Positions 8,308-17,921 are shown, numbered from the stretch's first letter. The stretch is DNA of 64,000 nt from Xanthomarina sp. F2636L (GCF_026410195.1 NZ_JAPMLM010000074.1:1-64000); one strand, 5' to 3'. Notes: generated by a model from the sequence alone, not told the origin. Translations and numbers: made by a program.

Positions 8308-9111
8308 ATGTCTAAAGTTGTTTTAATAACTGGAGGTTCCTCTGGAATTGGAAAATCGGTTGGTGAATATTTAATCACACAAGGATATATTGTTTATGGA
8401 ACAAGTAGATCTCCAGAAAAATATCCAACTAGTAAATTTCCCATAGTTGCTTTAGAGGTTACAAACAACGAAACCATTACTCATGCTATTAGTGAGGTCC
8501 TTTCTAAAGAAGGCAGAATAGATGTATTGATTAACAATGCTGGCGTTGGAATTACTGGTCCTATAGAGGAAATTCCTGAAACAGAAATTAAAAACAACTT
8601 TGAGACCAATCTCTTTGGTCCTATAAATGTAATTAAAGCTGTGTTACCCAGTATGCGAGAACATGGTTCCGGGCTCATCATTAATATTACATCTATTGCT
8701 GGGTATATGGGCTTGCCTTATCGTGGTATTTATAGTGCTAGCAAGGGTGCTTTCGAGTTGGTAACAGAAGCTTTTAGAATGGAGTTAAAAGACTTTAATA
8801 TTCAGATGACGAATGTAGCTCCTGGCGATTTTGCTACAAATATTGCTTCCGGGCGTTATCATGCGCCTATTTTAGAAACATCTCCTTATAAAACACCCTA
8901 CGGAAATACGTTAAAACTAATGGATACTCACGTAGATTCTGGAAAAGATCCTTTGCTCATGGCAAAAGCTATTCATAAAATAATTAACACACCAAACCCA
9001 AAAATTCATTATAAAGTTGGTGAGTTTATGCAAAAATTTTCTATTGTTTTAAAAAGGATACTCCCTGATAAAATGTATGAGAAACTTTTAATGAGTCATT
9101 ATAAATTGTAA
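8308..9111 (+). CDS. SDR family oxidoreductase
   Basis: A 267-residue classical short-chain dehydrogenase/reductase. The cofactor loop TGGSSGIG is at 8-15, the structural NNAG at 76-79, and the catalytic residues are Ser129 (NITSIAG), Tyr142 and Lys146 (YSASK). A TSR segment after the second strand suggests NADP(H) preference. The substrate is not evident; the extended C-terminus (about 190-267, with a basic tail FSIVLKRILPDKMYEKLL) is like that of SDRs acting on lipid-like substrates, which is only a hint. It is followed after 48 bases by a large exported protein on the same strand; a functional tie is not apparent. Confidence 0.92.
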   Translation: MSKVVLITGGSSGIGKSVGEYLITQGYIVYGTSRSPEKYPTSKFPIVALEVTNNETITHAISEVLSKEGRIDVLINNAGVGITGPIEEIPETEIKNNFETNLFGPINVIKAVLPSMREHGSGLIINITSIAGYMGLPYRGIYSASKGAFELVTEAFRMELKDFNIQMTNVAPGDFATNIASGRYHAPILETSPYKTPYGNTLKLMDTHVDSGKDPLLMAKAIHKIINTPNPKIHYKVGEFMQKFSIVLKRILPDKMYEKLLMSHYKL

Positions 9112-9159
9112 TTTTATAAAACTCCCCTAATTATAAGCTTTAAAAGCACCTAGCTAACT

Positions 9160-12100
9160 ATGAAAAAAATATTATCCCTTATATTAATACTCACTGGATT
9201 TGCTAGTTATTCTCAAATTTTAGATATCAATAATTTAGCAGATCCTGAGTCTGGTTTCAGTTTGCAACAATTAGTAGAAAATGTTCTTATAAGCGGAGAT
9301 TGTGCTGATGTAGATAATTTTACCTCTCAAGTTTCTGGATCTGCCAATCAAACATACACTAAAAGTTATGGGTATTTTAAGAAACCAACCGGGAGCAACT
9401 TTGCTTTCGATGAAGGTTTAATAATAACAAGTGGAAGAGCTTACTCGGCAGGAAACACCGTAAACAATGACAGCCCTTTTCCTGATTTTATAAATGGAAC
9501 TCCTGGAGATAACGATTTAGAAACAGCGCTAGGTATTATTAATACTTACGATGCCACGTTTATTAAATTTCAGTTCACTCCAATATCTTCAGATTTTAGT
9601 TTTAATTTCATTATGGCCTCAGAAGAATATGATGGCTACTTTGAATGCGATTATTCCGATAGTTTTGCATTTCTTTTACGTGAAGTTGGTACTACTACAT
9701 ATACCAATTTAGCAGTTCTACCAGATAATACTCCTGTTAGCGTAACTAATATTAATAATTCCAATGGATGTCCTTCAAATGTTACTTATTTTGAAGGTTA
9801 TGATTTACCTCATACCAATTACGGTGGACAAACCAAAGTATTAACAGCTAGTGCCACAGTAACTCCTTTCCAAACCTACGAAATTAAGCTAGTAGTGGCA
9901 GACCAAGGAGATCCGTTATACGATTCTGCTATCTTTTTAGAAGCTGGTGGATTCAATCTAGGGCTAGACCTTGGTGAAGATCTATCCATTTCCACAGGTA
10001 ATCCTGCTTGCTCTAACAATGCTGTTATTTTAAACACTCATATTCCTACTAGTTTTGCGCCACATACTTGGTATCTAAATGATGTTGAGATTGATGGAGA
10101 AACAAATTCAACTTTAACTGTTGTAGAAAATGGGACCTATAGTGTTTTAATAGATAATGGTTCATCTTGTGTAGCAACAGATTCAATAATAATTGAGTTT
10201 ACCACAAGTCCTGTTGCAAATCCTGTTTCAGATCAATTAATATGTGATGATAACAATGATGGCTTTTGGGATTTTAACATGCTTGCTCTTAGCAACGTGG
10301 TTTTAGGCACACAACATGCTACTCAGTTTAGTGTTAGCTTTCACACAAATCTCACAGATGCTAATACAAATTCAAATTCGTTACCAAATAACTATACAAA
10401 CCAAGTGGCTTATCAAGCTGAAACCATTTATGTAAGAATTGAAAGTAATGTCAATCCAGATTGTTATGAAACTACCAGTTTTGTAATAGATGTTTTTGAT
10501 ATGCCAACAACCATACCTGTTTTATACGATCAATGCGACAACAATGATGACGGAGATGACACCAATGGATACGCCAAATTTGATTTAAACACTATTTCAC
10601 CACAAATTTATGATACACAAGATCCAACACAATTCAATATCTCATACCATTTAAACCAAACCGACGCCAATAATAATGCATCTCCTCTAAGCTTAATATA
10701 TACTAACACCTCTGCTTTCCAACAAGATATTGTAGTCAGGTTAGAAAATATAGATCATCCAGATTGTTACGCTACATCTGCTATTAACTTAGTAGTTTAT
10801 CCTATGCCATCAATAATACCAAGTGTGACCTTAGAGCAATGTGATGATAATTTAGATGGTTTAACCTTGTTTAATTTAAATGAAGCAAACACGTTAATTT
10901 CTAACAATTCAGATAACGAAACATTTACTTATTATCTTACAGAAGCGCAAGCAATTTCTGGGCTAGTTTCTGACCAAATAACAAACGTGACGGCTTATAC
11001 AAACTTAAACCCATTTAATGATATTGTTTTTTCGAGAATTGAAAGTTCTCCAGACTGTTTTAAAACTTCAAGAATTGACTTAGAAGTTGTAGCGACACAA
11101 ATACCAGCATCTTTTCAATTAACTTATGAGGTTTGCGATGACACCCTTATTGATGGAGACAATACAAATGGTATTGCTTCATTTGATTTTAGTGATGCAA
11201 CAGCTCAAATTGAGGCTTTATTTCCTGCTGGCCAACCTATTGAAATCACCTACTATACAAATATGGCAGATGCGCTTTCAGAAGAAAATACCATTTTAGA
11301 TATTAGCAATCATAGAAACGAAGCTTCGCCTTTCACCCAAAATATTTATGTTAGAATAGATAGCGAGAATGCAAATGCTTGTCTTGGTTTAGGAGAACAT
11401 ATAACCCTGACTGTTGATGCCTTGCCTCTGCTAAACCCAATTTCAAATTATGAGCTTTGTAGTGACACCAATGAGGCTACTTTTGATTTAACTTTAAAAG
11501 ACAACGAAGTAATTGGTTCTCAAACAACCCCTATGCTAATTTCTTATTTTGAAAGTTTAGTAGATGCTAACAACAATCTAAATCCTATTGTTGGTCCTTA
11601 TTTAAATAATACCACTCCAAGAACCATCTATGTTAGAGCTCAATTTGATGATAATAACAATGGTATTGGAGATCCAGATGAATGCTACTCTACAGAAATG
11701 AGTTTTAATTTGATTGTAAATCCTAATCCTATACTAATTCAACCAGCTCCAATTATAATCTGTAATAATCAAGTTGAAACTGAATATGATTTAACTATTA
11801 GAAAAGATGAGATTACAGGAAACGATGCTTCTATTAATTTAGTTTATTATGAATCGCAATTAGATGTTGATAACACCAATCCTATCAGTAACCCATCAGC
11901 ATATTTAAATACTGTTTTAGATAAAGAGATTGTAGTTGTAGCTACTGGTCCAAAAGGTTGTAAGTCTCAAACAATCCTAACTTTAAACACCGTTATATAT
12001 GCTAATTTAAACCTAGCACCTTCTCCAATTGAAGAATGTGAAATTGATAATGATGGTTATGATTCGTTTGATATTACTAGACAAGAATTAAGCATCTTAA

Positions 12101-13080
12101 ACGGATTAAATGCTGCCGATTTTGTAATTTCTTATTATGAAAACGAACTCGATGCAATTGAAGGAAATTCGAATACCATTAACACCCCATTAGACTTTAC
12201 AAATACAGTGCCTGTTAGTCAAATTATTTATGTTAGAGTCACTCCTACTTCCAATAATTGTGCACAAATTGTACCTTTAACCCTAATTGTAAATCCAGTA
12301 CCAGAAATTGCATTAGAGAACAAATATGTTATTTGTTTAGACGCTAATAGCCAAGTTATAAACCCTATGACTGAAACTGTTTTACCAAACCCTCCTATTG
12401 AAACCCATTTAAGTGACACAGAATACAATTTTCAATGGTATGAAGGCGAAGAAGTAGATGCTACAAATATGATTATTGGAGCTACTCAAAGTGCGTTCTC
12501 TCCAACTACTACTGGTTACTATACCGTAAATGCTACAAACATTTCAACAGGCTGTAATATTCCTGGAACTACTCAAGTTGTAGGTTCATATCCACCAGAA
12601 AGCATTACTGCAGAAGTTGTAAGTGAATCTTTTACGAAGAATAATACAATTGAAGTGAGCATTATTGGAAACGGAAACTACTTAATTAGTTTAGACTATG
12701 GTTTGTGGCAAAGTACTACTACTTTTCAAAATATTGATGGAGGCGAACATATAATTCGTGTTAGAGATACTTATAACTGTAACGAACTTATTTATGAAAT
12801 AACGGTTATAGACTATCCAAAATTCTTTACACCAAATAACGATGGGCATAACGATACATGGAACTTATATGGGATGTCTAATAAACTAGATGCTAAAATT
12901 TTTATTTACGATAGATATGGAAAGCTTCTTAAACAAATTAACCCAAACGGAATTGGTTGGGATGGTACATATAATGGAGAACCTTTATCTTCTAACGATT
13001 ATTGGTTTACAATAGAATATACCGAACCAACAAACTCGGTAAGAAAAACATTTAAAGCTCATTTCACATTAAAAAGATAA
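9160..13080 (+). CDS. T9SS type B cargo protein with choice-of-anchor L domain
   Basis: The 1306-residue protein has a signal peptide (1-19, cut before Gln), a choice-of-anchor L domain (about 45-270, including FIMASEEYDGYFECDYSDSF), and an Ig-like segment (270-350). At least seven repeats of about 95 residues follow, each opening with a Cys and an Asp/Asn-rich turn (ICDDNNDG, QCDNNDDGD, QCDDNLDG, VCDDTL, LCSDTNE, ICNNQVE, ECEIDNDG) and then F/YDL. The last 90 residues (from PKFFTPNNDGHNDTW to FKAHFTLKR) form the gliding-motility-associated type B sorting domain that directs export by the type IX system. The Asp-rich turns may bind calcium (inference). Adhesion or gliding roles are plausible but not shown. 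Confidence 0.93.
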   Translation: MKKILSLILILTGFASYSQILDINNLADPESGFSLQQLVENVLISGDCADVDNFTSQVSGSANQTYTKSYGYFKKPTGSNFAFDEGLIITSGRAYSAGNTVNNDSPFPDFINGTPGDNDLETALGIINTYDATFIKFQFTPISSDFSFNFIMASEEYDGYFECDYSDSFAFLLREVGTTTYTNLAVLPDNTPVSVTNINNSNGCPSNVTYFEGYDLPHTNYGGQTKVLTASATVTPFQTYEIKLVVADQGDPLYDSAIFLEAGGFNLGLDLGEDLSISTGNPACSNNAVILNTHIPTSFAPHTWYLNDVEIDGETNSTLTVVENGTYSVLIDNGSSCVATDSIIIEFTTSPVANPVSDQLICDDNNDGFWDFNMLALSNVVLGTQHATQFSVSFHTNLTDANTNSNSLPNNYTNQVAYQAETIYVRIESNVNPDCYETTSFVIDVFDMPTTIPVLYDQCDNNDDGDDTNGYAKFDLNTISPQIYDTQDPTQFNISYHLNQTDANNNASPLSLIYTNTSAFQQDIVVRLENIDHPDCYATSAINLVVYPMPSIIPSVTLEQCDDNLDGLTLFNLNEANTLISNNSDNETFTYYLTEAQAISGLVSDQITNVTAYTNLNPFNDIVFSRIESSPDCFKTSRIDLEVVATQIPASFQLTYEVCDDTLIDGDNTNGIASFDFSDATAQIEALFPAGQPIEITYYTNMADALSEENTILDISNHRNEASPFTQNIYVRIDSENANACLGLGEHITLTVDALPLLNPISNYELCSDTNEATFDLTLKDNEVIGSQTTPMLISYFESLVDANNNLNPIVGPYLNNTTPRTIYVRAQFDDNNNGIGDPDECYSTEMSFNLIVNPNPILIQPAPIIICNNQVETEYDLTIRKDEITGNDASINLVYYESQLDVDNTNPISNPSAYLNTVLDKEIVVVATGPKGCKSQTILTLNTVIYANLNLAPSPIEECEIDNDGYDSFDITRQELSILNGLNAADFVISYYENELDAIEGNSNTINTPLDFTNTVPVSQIIYVRVTPTSNNCAQIVPLTLIVNPVPEIALENKYVICLDANSQVINPMTETVLPNPPIETHLSDTEYNFQWYEGEEVDATNMIIGATQSAFSPTTTGYYTVNATNISTGCNIPGTTQVVGSYPPESITAEVVSESFTKNNTIEVSIIGNGNYLISLDYGLWQSTTTFQNIDGGEHIIRVRDTYNCNELIYEITVIDYPKFFTPNNDGHNDTWNLYGMSNKLDAKIFIYDRYGKLLKQINPNGIGWDGTYNGEPLSSNDYWFTIEYTEPTNSVRKTFKAHFTLKR

Positions 13081-13136
13081 CATCTTTTTACGATTTTTTT
13101 TTAAATAAAAACCCACATTCAAAGCATTATAAATTG

Positions 13137-13157
13137 TAATTTTGCAATCCATGCAAA
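13137..13157 (+). promoter_or_regulatory. Candidate -7 box and inverted repeat before the aldolase gene
   Basis: TAATTTTG (13137-13144) fits the -7 consensus, and the overlapping TTTGCA (13141-13146), 5 bases, TGCAAA (13152-13157) forms a perfect inverted repeat at the expected transcription start. A similar TTGCA/TGCAA pair precedes deoC. Confidence 0.45.
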
Positions 13158-13218
13158 TGGAGATTACATACAACTAAAACAACAACTTCCTTATTAAAGG
13201 ATTTAAAATTAATTATTT

Positions 13219-13872
13219 ATGAAATTTTTTATTGATACTGCAAATTTAGGCCAGATTAAAGAAGCACAAGATTTAGGTGTTTTAGATGGCGTAACTACCA
13301 ACCCATCGTTAATGGCAAAAGAAGGCATTACTGGTCATGATAATATTTTAAAACACTATGTGGATATTTGCAATATTGTGGATGGAGATGTGAGCGCAGA
13401 AGTTATCTCAACAGATTTTGAAGGTATGATTCGTGAAGGAGAAGCATTGGCCGAATTACACGAGCAAATTGTTATTAAATTACCAATGATAAAAGACGGG
13501 ATTAAAGCATGTAAATATTTTTCTGATAAAGGCATAAAAACTAATGTGACTTTAGTTTTTTCTCCAGGACAGGCCTTATTAGCAGCTAAAGCTGGAGCAA
13601 CCTATGTATCGCCTTTTATTGGAAGATTGGATGATATTTCTACAGATGGATTAAATCTAATTGCAGAAATCCGTCATATATATGACAACTATGGTTTTGA
13701 AACCGAAATTTTGGCTGCTTCTGTTCGTCATACCATGCATATTATTGACTGTGCGAAACTTGGAGCAGATGTAATGACTGGTCCATTAAGTGCTATTGAA
13801 GGCTTGTTAAAACATCCTTTAACTGATATTGGATTAGCTAAGTTTCTTGAAGATTTTAAGAAAGGAAATTAA
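13219..13872 (+). CDS. fsa: Fructose-6-phosphate aldolase / transaldolase (TalC type)
   Basis: A 217-residue single-domain TIM barrel of the small transaldolase family. It starts with [20 protein letters not shown] and [14 protein letters not shown], and carries the Schiff-base lysine in IVIKLPM (about residue 86). In this family the enzyme either transfers dihydroxyacetone units (transaldolase, pentose phosphate pathway) or splits fructose 6-phosphate. The two activities depend on a single active-site residue and cannot be separated with certainty here. Since this short form is common in Bacteroidota, transaldolase activity is a good possibility. Monocistronic with a terminator at 13903-13930. 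Confidence 0.9.
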   Translation: MKFFIDTANLGQIKEAQDLGVLDGVTTNPSLMAKEGITGHDNILKHYVDICNIVDGDVSAEVISTDFEGMIREGEALAELHEQIVIKLPMIKDGIKACKYFSDKGIKTNVTLVFSPGQALLAAKAGATYVSPFIGRLDDISTDGLNLIAEIRHIYDNYGFETEILAASVRHTMHIIDCAKLGADVMTGPLSAIEGLLKHPLTDIGLAKFLEDFKKGN

Positions 13873-13902
13873 GTTTTTCAACTTAATAATAATTGTATAA
13901 TT

Positions 13903-13933
13903 AAAAGTCTCAGCATTTGCTGGGACTTTTTTA
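13903..13933. terminator. Bidirectional terminator between convergent genes
   Basis: AAAAGTC, a T-G wobble pair, then CAGCA pairs with TGCTG and GACTTTT. A T tract follows on the plus strand and a shorter one on the minus strand; the minus-strand gene's stop abuts it. Confidence 0.8.
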
Positions 13934-15355
13934 TTGGTTTATAACTCCTAGAAGTTCCTCTTCAAAATTAATAGAGAACATATTGGCATGAGAATTCTCA
14001 ATCAAGCCTTTTTTATCTAGAATAATCACTTTATTTATAGGGTATATTGCTAAAGCTTGTTTTGCTTCTTTTGGATTTTTAAAGATATATTCGCTCTCAT
14101 TTTCAATCTTATATTTTTCTAAAGTTGCTTTCCATAAATCTTTGTTTTCATTATTAGCATTGATACCTATAAAATTAATTTCTGGATATTTTATTTTTAA
14201 CTCGTTAACCTTATCATGGCATTCTTGTACACGAATCATATTAGATTGAGACCAAAAGAAAATAACACAAGGCTTATTTCCTAAAACAAACCTTAAATTA
14301 AACTCATTATTAAAAATGTCAAAGACTTTTACATCGGGTAATGGATTGCCTGGTTTTAAGTCTTTTAAAGAGCTAACCATTTTACTAACATACTCTTTAT
14401 GTCTTTTGCTTTCATTCTTAGCTAGAAACGAGTTTAAAATTTCATCATACTTATCTAAGTCTTTACTATTACTAATAAATTCTAAAGTAGCACTAACTAA
14501 AAGCGAATTTTTAATGTTTTCGTTAGTCATTAAGCTATCTATTAAATTCAACCTAATTAAATTATATTCTAAAGATTGCTTATTTAAAAGGCTGTCATTT
14601 GAGTGCTTAAAATGTTCAAATAATGCTAAGTTTTCAAAATGATTTTTTAAAAATGCAGAATATGGAAAATAGTCAACTAAAGTTGAATCATTATAATTAA
14701 TATCCTTTCTGTAGCTATAGAAGTCTTCAGATAAAGACTCAAAATTCTTTCGTTCGTTTTTAGCATAATTTACAAATGGATAGACTTCTTTACTTAAATA
14801 ATAATCGTAATTAATACTAGACTTTGCCAAATGAATAAAGAGTTCTGATGGACTTTGCTTAGAAACAAATCTTTGAAGTTTTTTTAACTTCTTTTCTTTT
14901 AAAGAATCTAATTTTTCTTCAAAATCTGTAGCTGGTAGCTGGCTAAAACCTAGAACAATTTTATCTTCCACTTCTCCATCTAAAAATAGATTTATTAAAT
15001 AATTGTTCTTTTTCGCACCATTTCCTGTAAAAACCAAAGACTCATCAAAATCCATTGTATTAAGCCTAAGCATAATACTATCGTTAGGTTCTAACAAAAC
15101 CATTTGTATTTCTCCTCCATGAGAAAAGGTATATAAGCCTGAATTAAGTTGATCTAGTTTATAAATAAATCTATTCTTAGAATCTAGAGTCATGGTATCA
15201 ATTACAGAATTGGCTTTAAGTAAAACCACATAATTGTTCGAAGGGTTGATTATTTCGCCTCCAATGTAGGCAACATCTCCTTTATCTTGTTTCGAATCTT
15301 TTTTACATGACACAAGAGTTAGTCCAAACAATACTAACAAGCAAAAATACTTCAT
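13931..15355 (-). CDS. Lipoprotein with DUF4369-like domain and degenerate thioredoxin fold
   Basis: From ATG 15355 the product is 474 residues with a clean lipoprotein signal (Cys17 in TLVSCKKD); the longer frame starting at 15394 adds 13 residues before the signal and is rejected. Residues about 25-120 resemble DUF4369 (GGEIINPSNNYVVLLKANS and following beta-rich sequence). A helical, charged middle region follows, then a TlpA-like thioredoxin domain (about 330-470) with the strand CVIFFWSQSN, INFIGINANNE and the YPINKVIILDKKG cis-Pro segment. The expected CxxC is replaced by SQSN, so disulfide reductase activity is unlikely. It may act as a binding or structural protein on the periplasmic side. 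Confidence 0.83.
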   Translation of the reverse strand: MKYFCLLVLFGLTLVSCKKDSKQDKGDVAYIGGEIINPSNNYVVLLKANSVIDTMTLDSKNRFIYKLDQLNSGLYTFSHGGEIQMVLLEPNDSIMLRLNTMDFDESLVFTGNGAKKNNYLINLFLDGEVEDKIVLGFSQLPATDFEEKLDSLKEKKLKKLQRFVSKQSPSELFIHLAKSSINYDYYLSKEVYPFVNYAKNERKNFESLSEDFYSYRKDINYNDSTLVDYFPYSAFLKNHFENLALFEHFKHSNDSLLNKQSLEYNLIRLNLIDSLMTNENIKNSLLVSATLEFISNSKDLDKYDEILNSFLAKNESKRHKEYVSKMVSSLKDLKPGNPLPDVKVFDIFNNEFNLRFVLGNKPCVIFFWSQSNMIRVQECHDKVNELKIKYPEINFIGINANNENKDLWKATLEKYKIENESEYIFKNPKEAKQALAIYPINKVIILDKKGLIENSHANMFSINFEEELLGVINQ

Positions 15356-15391
15356 AAGGCTATTATAGGTCTTTAGCATAACTATTAACAA

Positions 15392-15399
15392 CAAAAATA
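15392..15399 (-). promoter_or_regulatory. Candidate -7 box of the DUF4369-like lipoprotein
   Basis: The minus strand reads TATTTTTG 36 bases before ATG 15355, which also supports that start over the one at 15394. No well-spaced upstream TTG is seen. Confidence 0.45.
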
Positions 15400-15483
15400 A
15401 AAGTTGCTATCAACAAGTGTTGTTAATTCGCTGTTAAATATTAATAAGAGTTGGTTTTGTTTCATGTTGTAGTTGGTTTTATC

Positions 15484-15491
15484 TACTTTTG
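15484..15491 (+). promoter_or_regulatory. Candidate -7 box of the ABC-F gene
   Basis: TACTTTTG matches TAnnTTTG and predicts a leader of about 105 bases. TTTG at 15456-15459 is 24 bases upstream, slightly beyond the usual spacing. Confidence 0.45.
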
Positions 15492-15601
15492 CAAAACTTT
15501 CTAATAAATTTATGTCAAGGAGTAAATTTATTAATTTGTAAGTTCACGAAAACCTATTTATAAAGTAATAATTATCTGAGTAAAAAATTAAATCATACAT
15601 T

Positions 15602-17227
15602 ATGTTATCAGTTTCAAATTTATCTGTTCAGTTTGGAAAGCGTATTCTTTTCGACGAAGTTAATACGACCTTTAACCAAGGTAATTGCTATGGAATCATA
15701 GGTGCAAATGGTGCAGGAAAATCTACTTTTTTAAAGATTTTATCAGGAAAACAAGATCCTACTTCTGGACATGTGCATTTAGAACCTGGAAAACGTATGT
15801 CTGTATTTGAGCAAGACCACTCACTTTACGACGAGCATACCGTTTTAGAAACTATTATAATGGGAAACAAACCCTTATTTAAATTGAAAACTGAAATTGA
15901 TGCCTTGTATGCTGATTATACAGATGAAAATGCTGAAAAAATTGGAGAGCTGCAAGTTCAATTTGAAGAAATGAACGGATGGAACGCAGATAGTGATGCT
16001 GCTGCTATGTTGTCTAACTTAGGGATTTCTGAAGATTCACATTACACCTTAATGAAAGACTTAGACGGAAAACAAAAAGTACGTGTACTTCTTGCACAAG
16101 CTTTATTTGGAAATCCGGATGTACTTATTATGGATGAGCCTACCAACGACTTAGATTATGAAACCATTTCTTGGTTAGAAAACTTCTTGGCAAATTATGA
16201 AAACTGTGTAATTGTAGTTTCTCACGATAGACACTTTTTAGATGCCGTTTGCACACATATTTCTGATATAGATTTTGGAAAAATAAATCATTTTTCTGGA
16301 AACTATACGTTTTGGTATGAATCGTCTCAATTAGCTGCAAGACAACATGCACAACAAAACAAAAAAGCCGAAGAAAAGAAAAAAGAATTAGAAGAATTTA
16401 TTAGACGTTTCTCTGCCAACGTTGCTAAGTCTAAACAAGCAACAAGTAGAAAGAAAATGATTGAAAAATTAAATATTGCAGATATTAAACGTTCTAGTCG
16501 TAGGTATCCAGCCATTATTTTTGAAAGAGAAAGAGAAGCTGGAGATCAAATATTAAACGTTGAAAATCTATCCGCTTCTATTGAAGGAGATGTGCTATTT
16601 ACCAAAATAGATTTAAATTTAGTAAAAGGAGATAAAGTGGTTTTATTTTCTAAAGACTCTAGAGCTACCACAGCTTTTTATGAGATATTAAATGGCAATA
16701 TAAAAGCAGATTCTGGAACCTTCGATTGGGGAATTACTACAACTCAATCTTATTTACCTTTAGATAATAGCGAGTTTTTTCAAAATAATTTATCCTTGGT
16801 AGATTGGCTTCGTCAGTGGGCAAAAACTGAAGAAGAACGTGAAGAAGTTCATATTCGTGGCTTTTTAGGGAAAATGATTTTTAGTGGAGACGAAGCGCTT
16901 AAAAAATCGAACGTTCTCTCTGGTGGCGAAAAAGTAAGATGTATGTTAAGTAGAATGATGATGGTTAGAGCCAACGTATTAATGCTAGATGAACCTACAA
17001 ATCACTTAGATTTAGAAAGTATTACAGCTTTTAACAATTCCTTAAAAAACTTTAAAGGCACTGTGTTATTTTCTACTCATGACCATGAGTTTGCACAAAC
17101 AGTTGCAAATAGAGTTGTAGAATTAACACCTAGTGGTATAATAGATAGACATACTACTTTTGATGAGTATATGCAAGATCCAAAAATTAAGGAATTGCGT
17201 AATAAAATGTATTCTGCAACTGTTTAA
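15602..17227 (+). CDS. ABC-F family ATP-binding protein (YbiT-like)
   Basis: A 541-residue soluble protein with two ABC ATPase domains and no membrane segments, as in ABC-F translation factors that act at the ribosomal exit site. Domain 1 has Walker A GANGAGKST (34-42) and Walker B VLIMDEPTNDLD, but its signature is the unusual LDGKQKVRVLLAQALF; E. coli YbiT has a similar degenerate signature at that place. A charged linker (about 245-300) follows. Domain 2 has a normal signature LSGGEKVR and Walker B VLMLDEPTNHLD, but the Walker A region reads LFSKDSRATTAFYE, with no Gly-rich loop and no GKS. So each half is missing one of the usual motifs. Known ABC-F proteins rescue or protect ribosomes; YbiT's role is not settled. 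Confidence 0.92.
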   Translation: MLSVSNLSVQFGKRILFDEVNTTFNQGNCYGIIGANGAGKSTFLKILSGKQDPTSGHVHLEPGKRMSVFEQDHSLYDEHTVLETIIMGNKPLFKLKTEIDALYADYTDENAEKIGELQVQFEEMNGWNADSDAAAMLSNLGISEDSHYTLMKDLDGKQKVRVLLAQALFGNPDVLIMDEPTNDLDYETISWLENFLANYENCVIVVSHDRHFLDAVCTHISDIDFGKINHFSGNYTFWYESSQLAARQHAQQNKKAEEKKKELEEFIRRFSANVAKSKQATSRKKMIEKLNIADIKRSSRRYPAIIFEREREAGDQILNVENLSASIEGDVLFTKIDLNLVKGDKVVLFSKDSRATTAFYEILNGNIKADSGTFDWGITTTQSYLPLDNSEFFQNNLSLVDWLRQWAKTEEEREEVHIRGFLGKMIFSGDEALKKSNVLSGGEKVRCMLSRMMMVRANVLMLDEPTNHLDLESITAFNNSLKNFKGTVLFSTHDHEFAQTVANRVVELTPSGIIDRHTTFDEYMQDPKIKELRNKMYSATV

Positions 17228-17295
17228 TACAAGATATAGTCGCAGTTTTTAGTTATTTAATTTACATACTAACTACTGCGACTGTAACCTTTTAA

Positions 17296-17529
17296 TTAAG
17301 GCTGAAGTTCTGCTGTAACACTTTCAACAATAGGAACTGCATCATCCAATTCTTCCTCACTAACATAAATCTCTTGATAACCTGGAATAGAAGATCCAAA
17401 ACCTGCTAATCTTCCAGATTCTGTTTCATCTTTTACAATAGGACTTATACCTACAGCATCTAACTTATCCACTATTAATTGTGCAATAATAAAACTGCCT
17501 GTATAAATTTTTATATAACTAGAATCCAT
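17296..17529 (-). CDS. DUF2007 domain protein (putative signal-transducing protein)
   Basis: A 77-residue soluble protein, the normal length for DUF2007. It opens with the family pattern YIKIYTGSFIIAQLIVDKLDAVGI (strand, helix spanning roughly 5-28), followed by the Gly-rich GRLAGFGSS and the YVSEEELDDAVPIV helix. The fold is ferredoxin-like, related to small regulatory domains; no biochemical role is established. It is a single gene convergent with the ABC-F gene; the 68-base gap holds no clear terminator. Confidence 0.85.
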   Translation of the reverse strand: MDSSYIKIYTGSFIIAQLIVDKLDAVGISPIVKDETESGRLAGFGSSIPGYQEIYVSEEELDDAVPIVESVTAELQP

Positions 17530-17666
17530 AGCATTTAAAATTTAGAGTTTCTTAAAGATACAAAATAACAATCTAAATAGATGCTAATATGAAGCACTTT
17601 AAATCCCAAATTTATTCCTGTTTTTTAAAAATTACATCAAAATATCTCATTTATAAATTATATGGC

Positions 17667-17674
17667 TATATTTG
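17667..17674 (+). promoter_or_regulatory. Candidate -7 box of the cold-shock gene
   Basis: TATATTTG matches TAnnTTTG and ends 29 bases before the ATG, giving a short leader of about 23 bases. That is unlike the long thermosensing leader of E. coli cspA. Confidence 0.55.
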
Positions 17675-17703
17675 TTTATTATTAAAATATTTAAATTATT
17701 ACA

Positions 17704-17895
17704 ATGGGTAAAGGAACAGTAAAATTTTTCAACGATTCTAAAGGATTTGGATTTATAGTTGAAGAAGACACAAACAAAGAACATTTTGTTCACATTTCTG
17801 GTTTAATCGATGAGATTCGTGAAGGTGATGAAGTAGAATTCGATTTACAAGAAGGAAGAAAAGGAATGAACGCAGTAAATGTTAAAGTATTATAA
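17704..17895 (+). CDS. Cold-shock domain protein
   Basis: A 63-residue single cold-shock domain (OB fold) that binds single-stranded RNA or DNA. RNP1 (KGFGFI, residues 13-18) and RNP2 (HFVHIS, about 27-32) are intact, with the aromatic residues needed for stacking. It probably acts as an RNA chaperone in the cytoplasm; whether it is cold-induced cannot be read from the sequence. Monocistronic, ended by a perfect palindromic terminator. Confidence 0.95.
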   Translation: MGKGTVKFFNDSKGFGFIVEEDTNKEHFVHISGLIDEIREGDEVEFDLQEGRKGMNAVNVKVL

Positions 17896-17921
17896 TATAT
17901 ATTTAACTTATTGAAGACATT

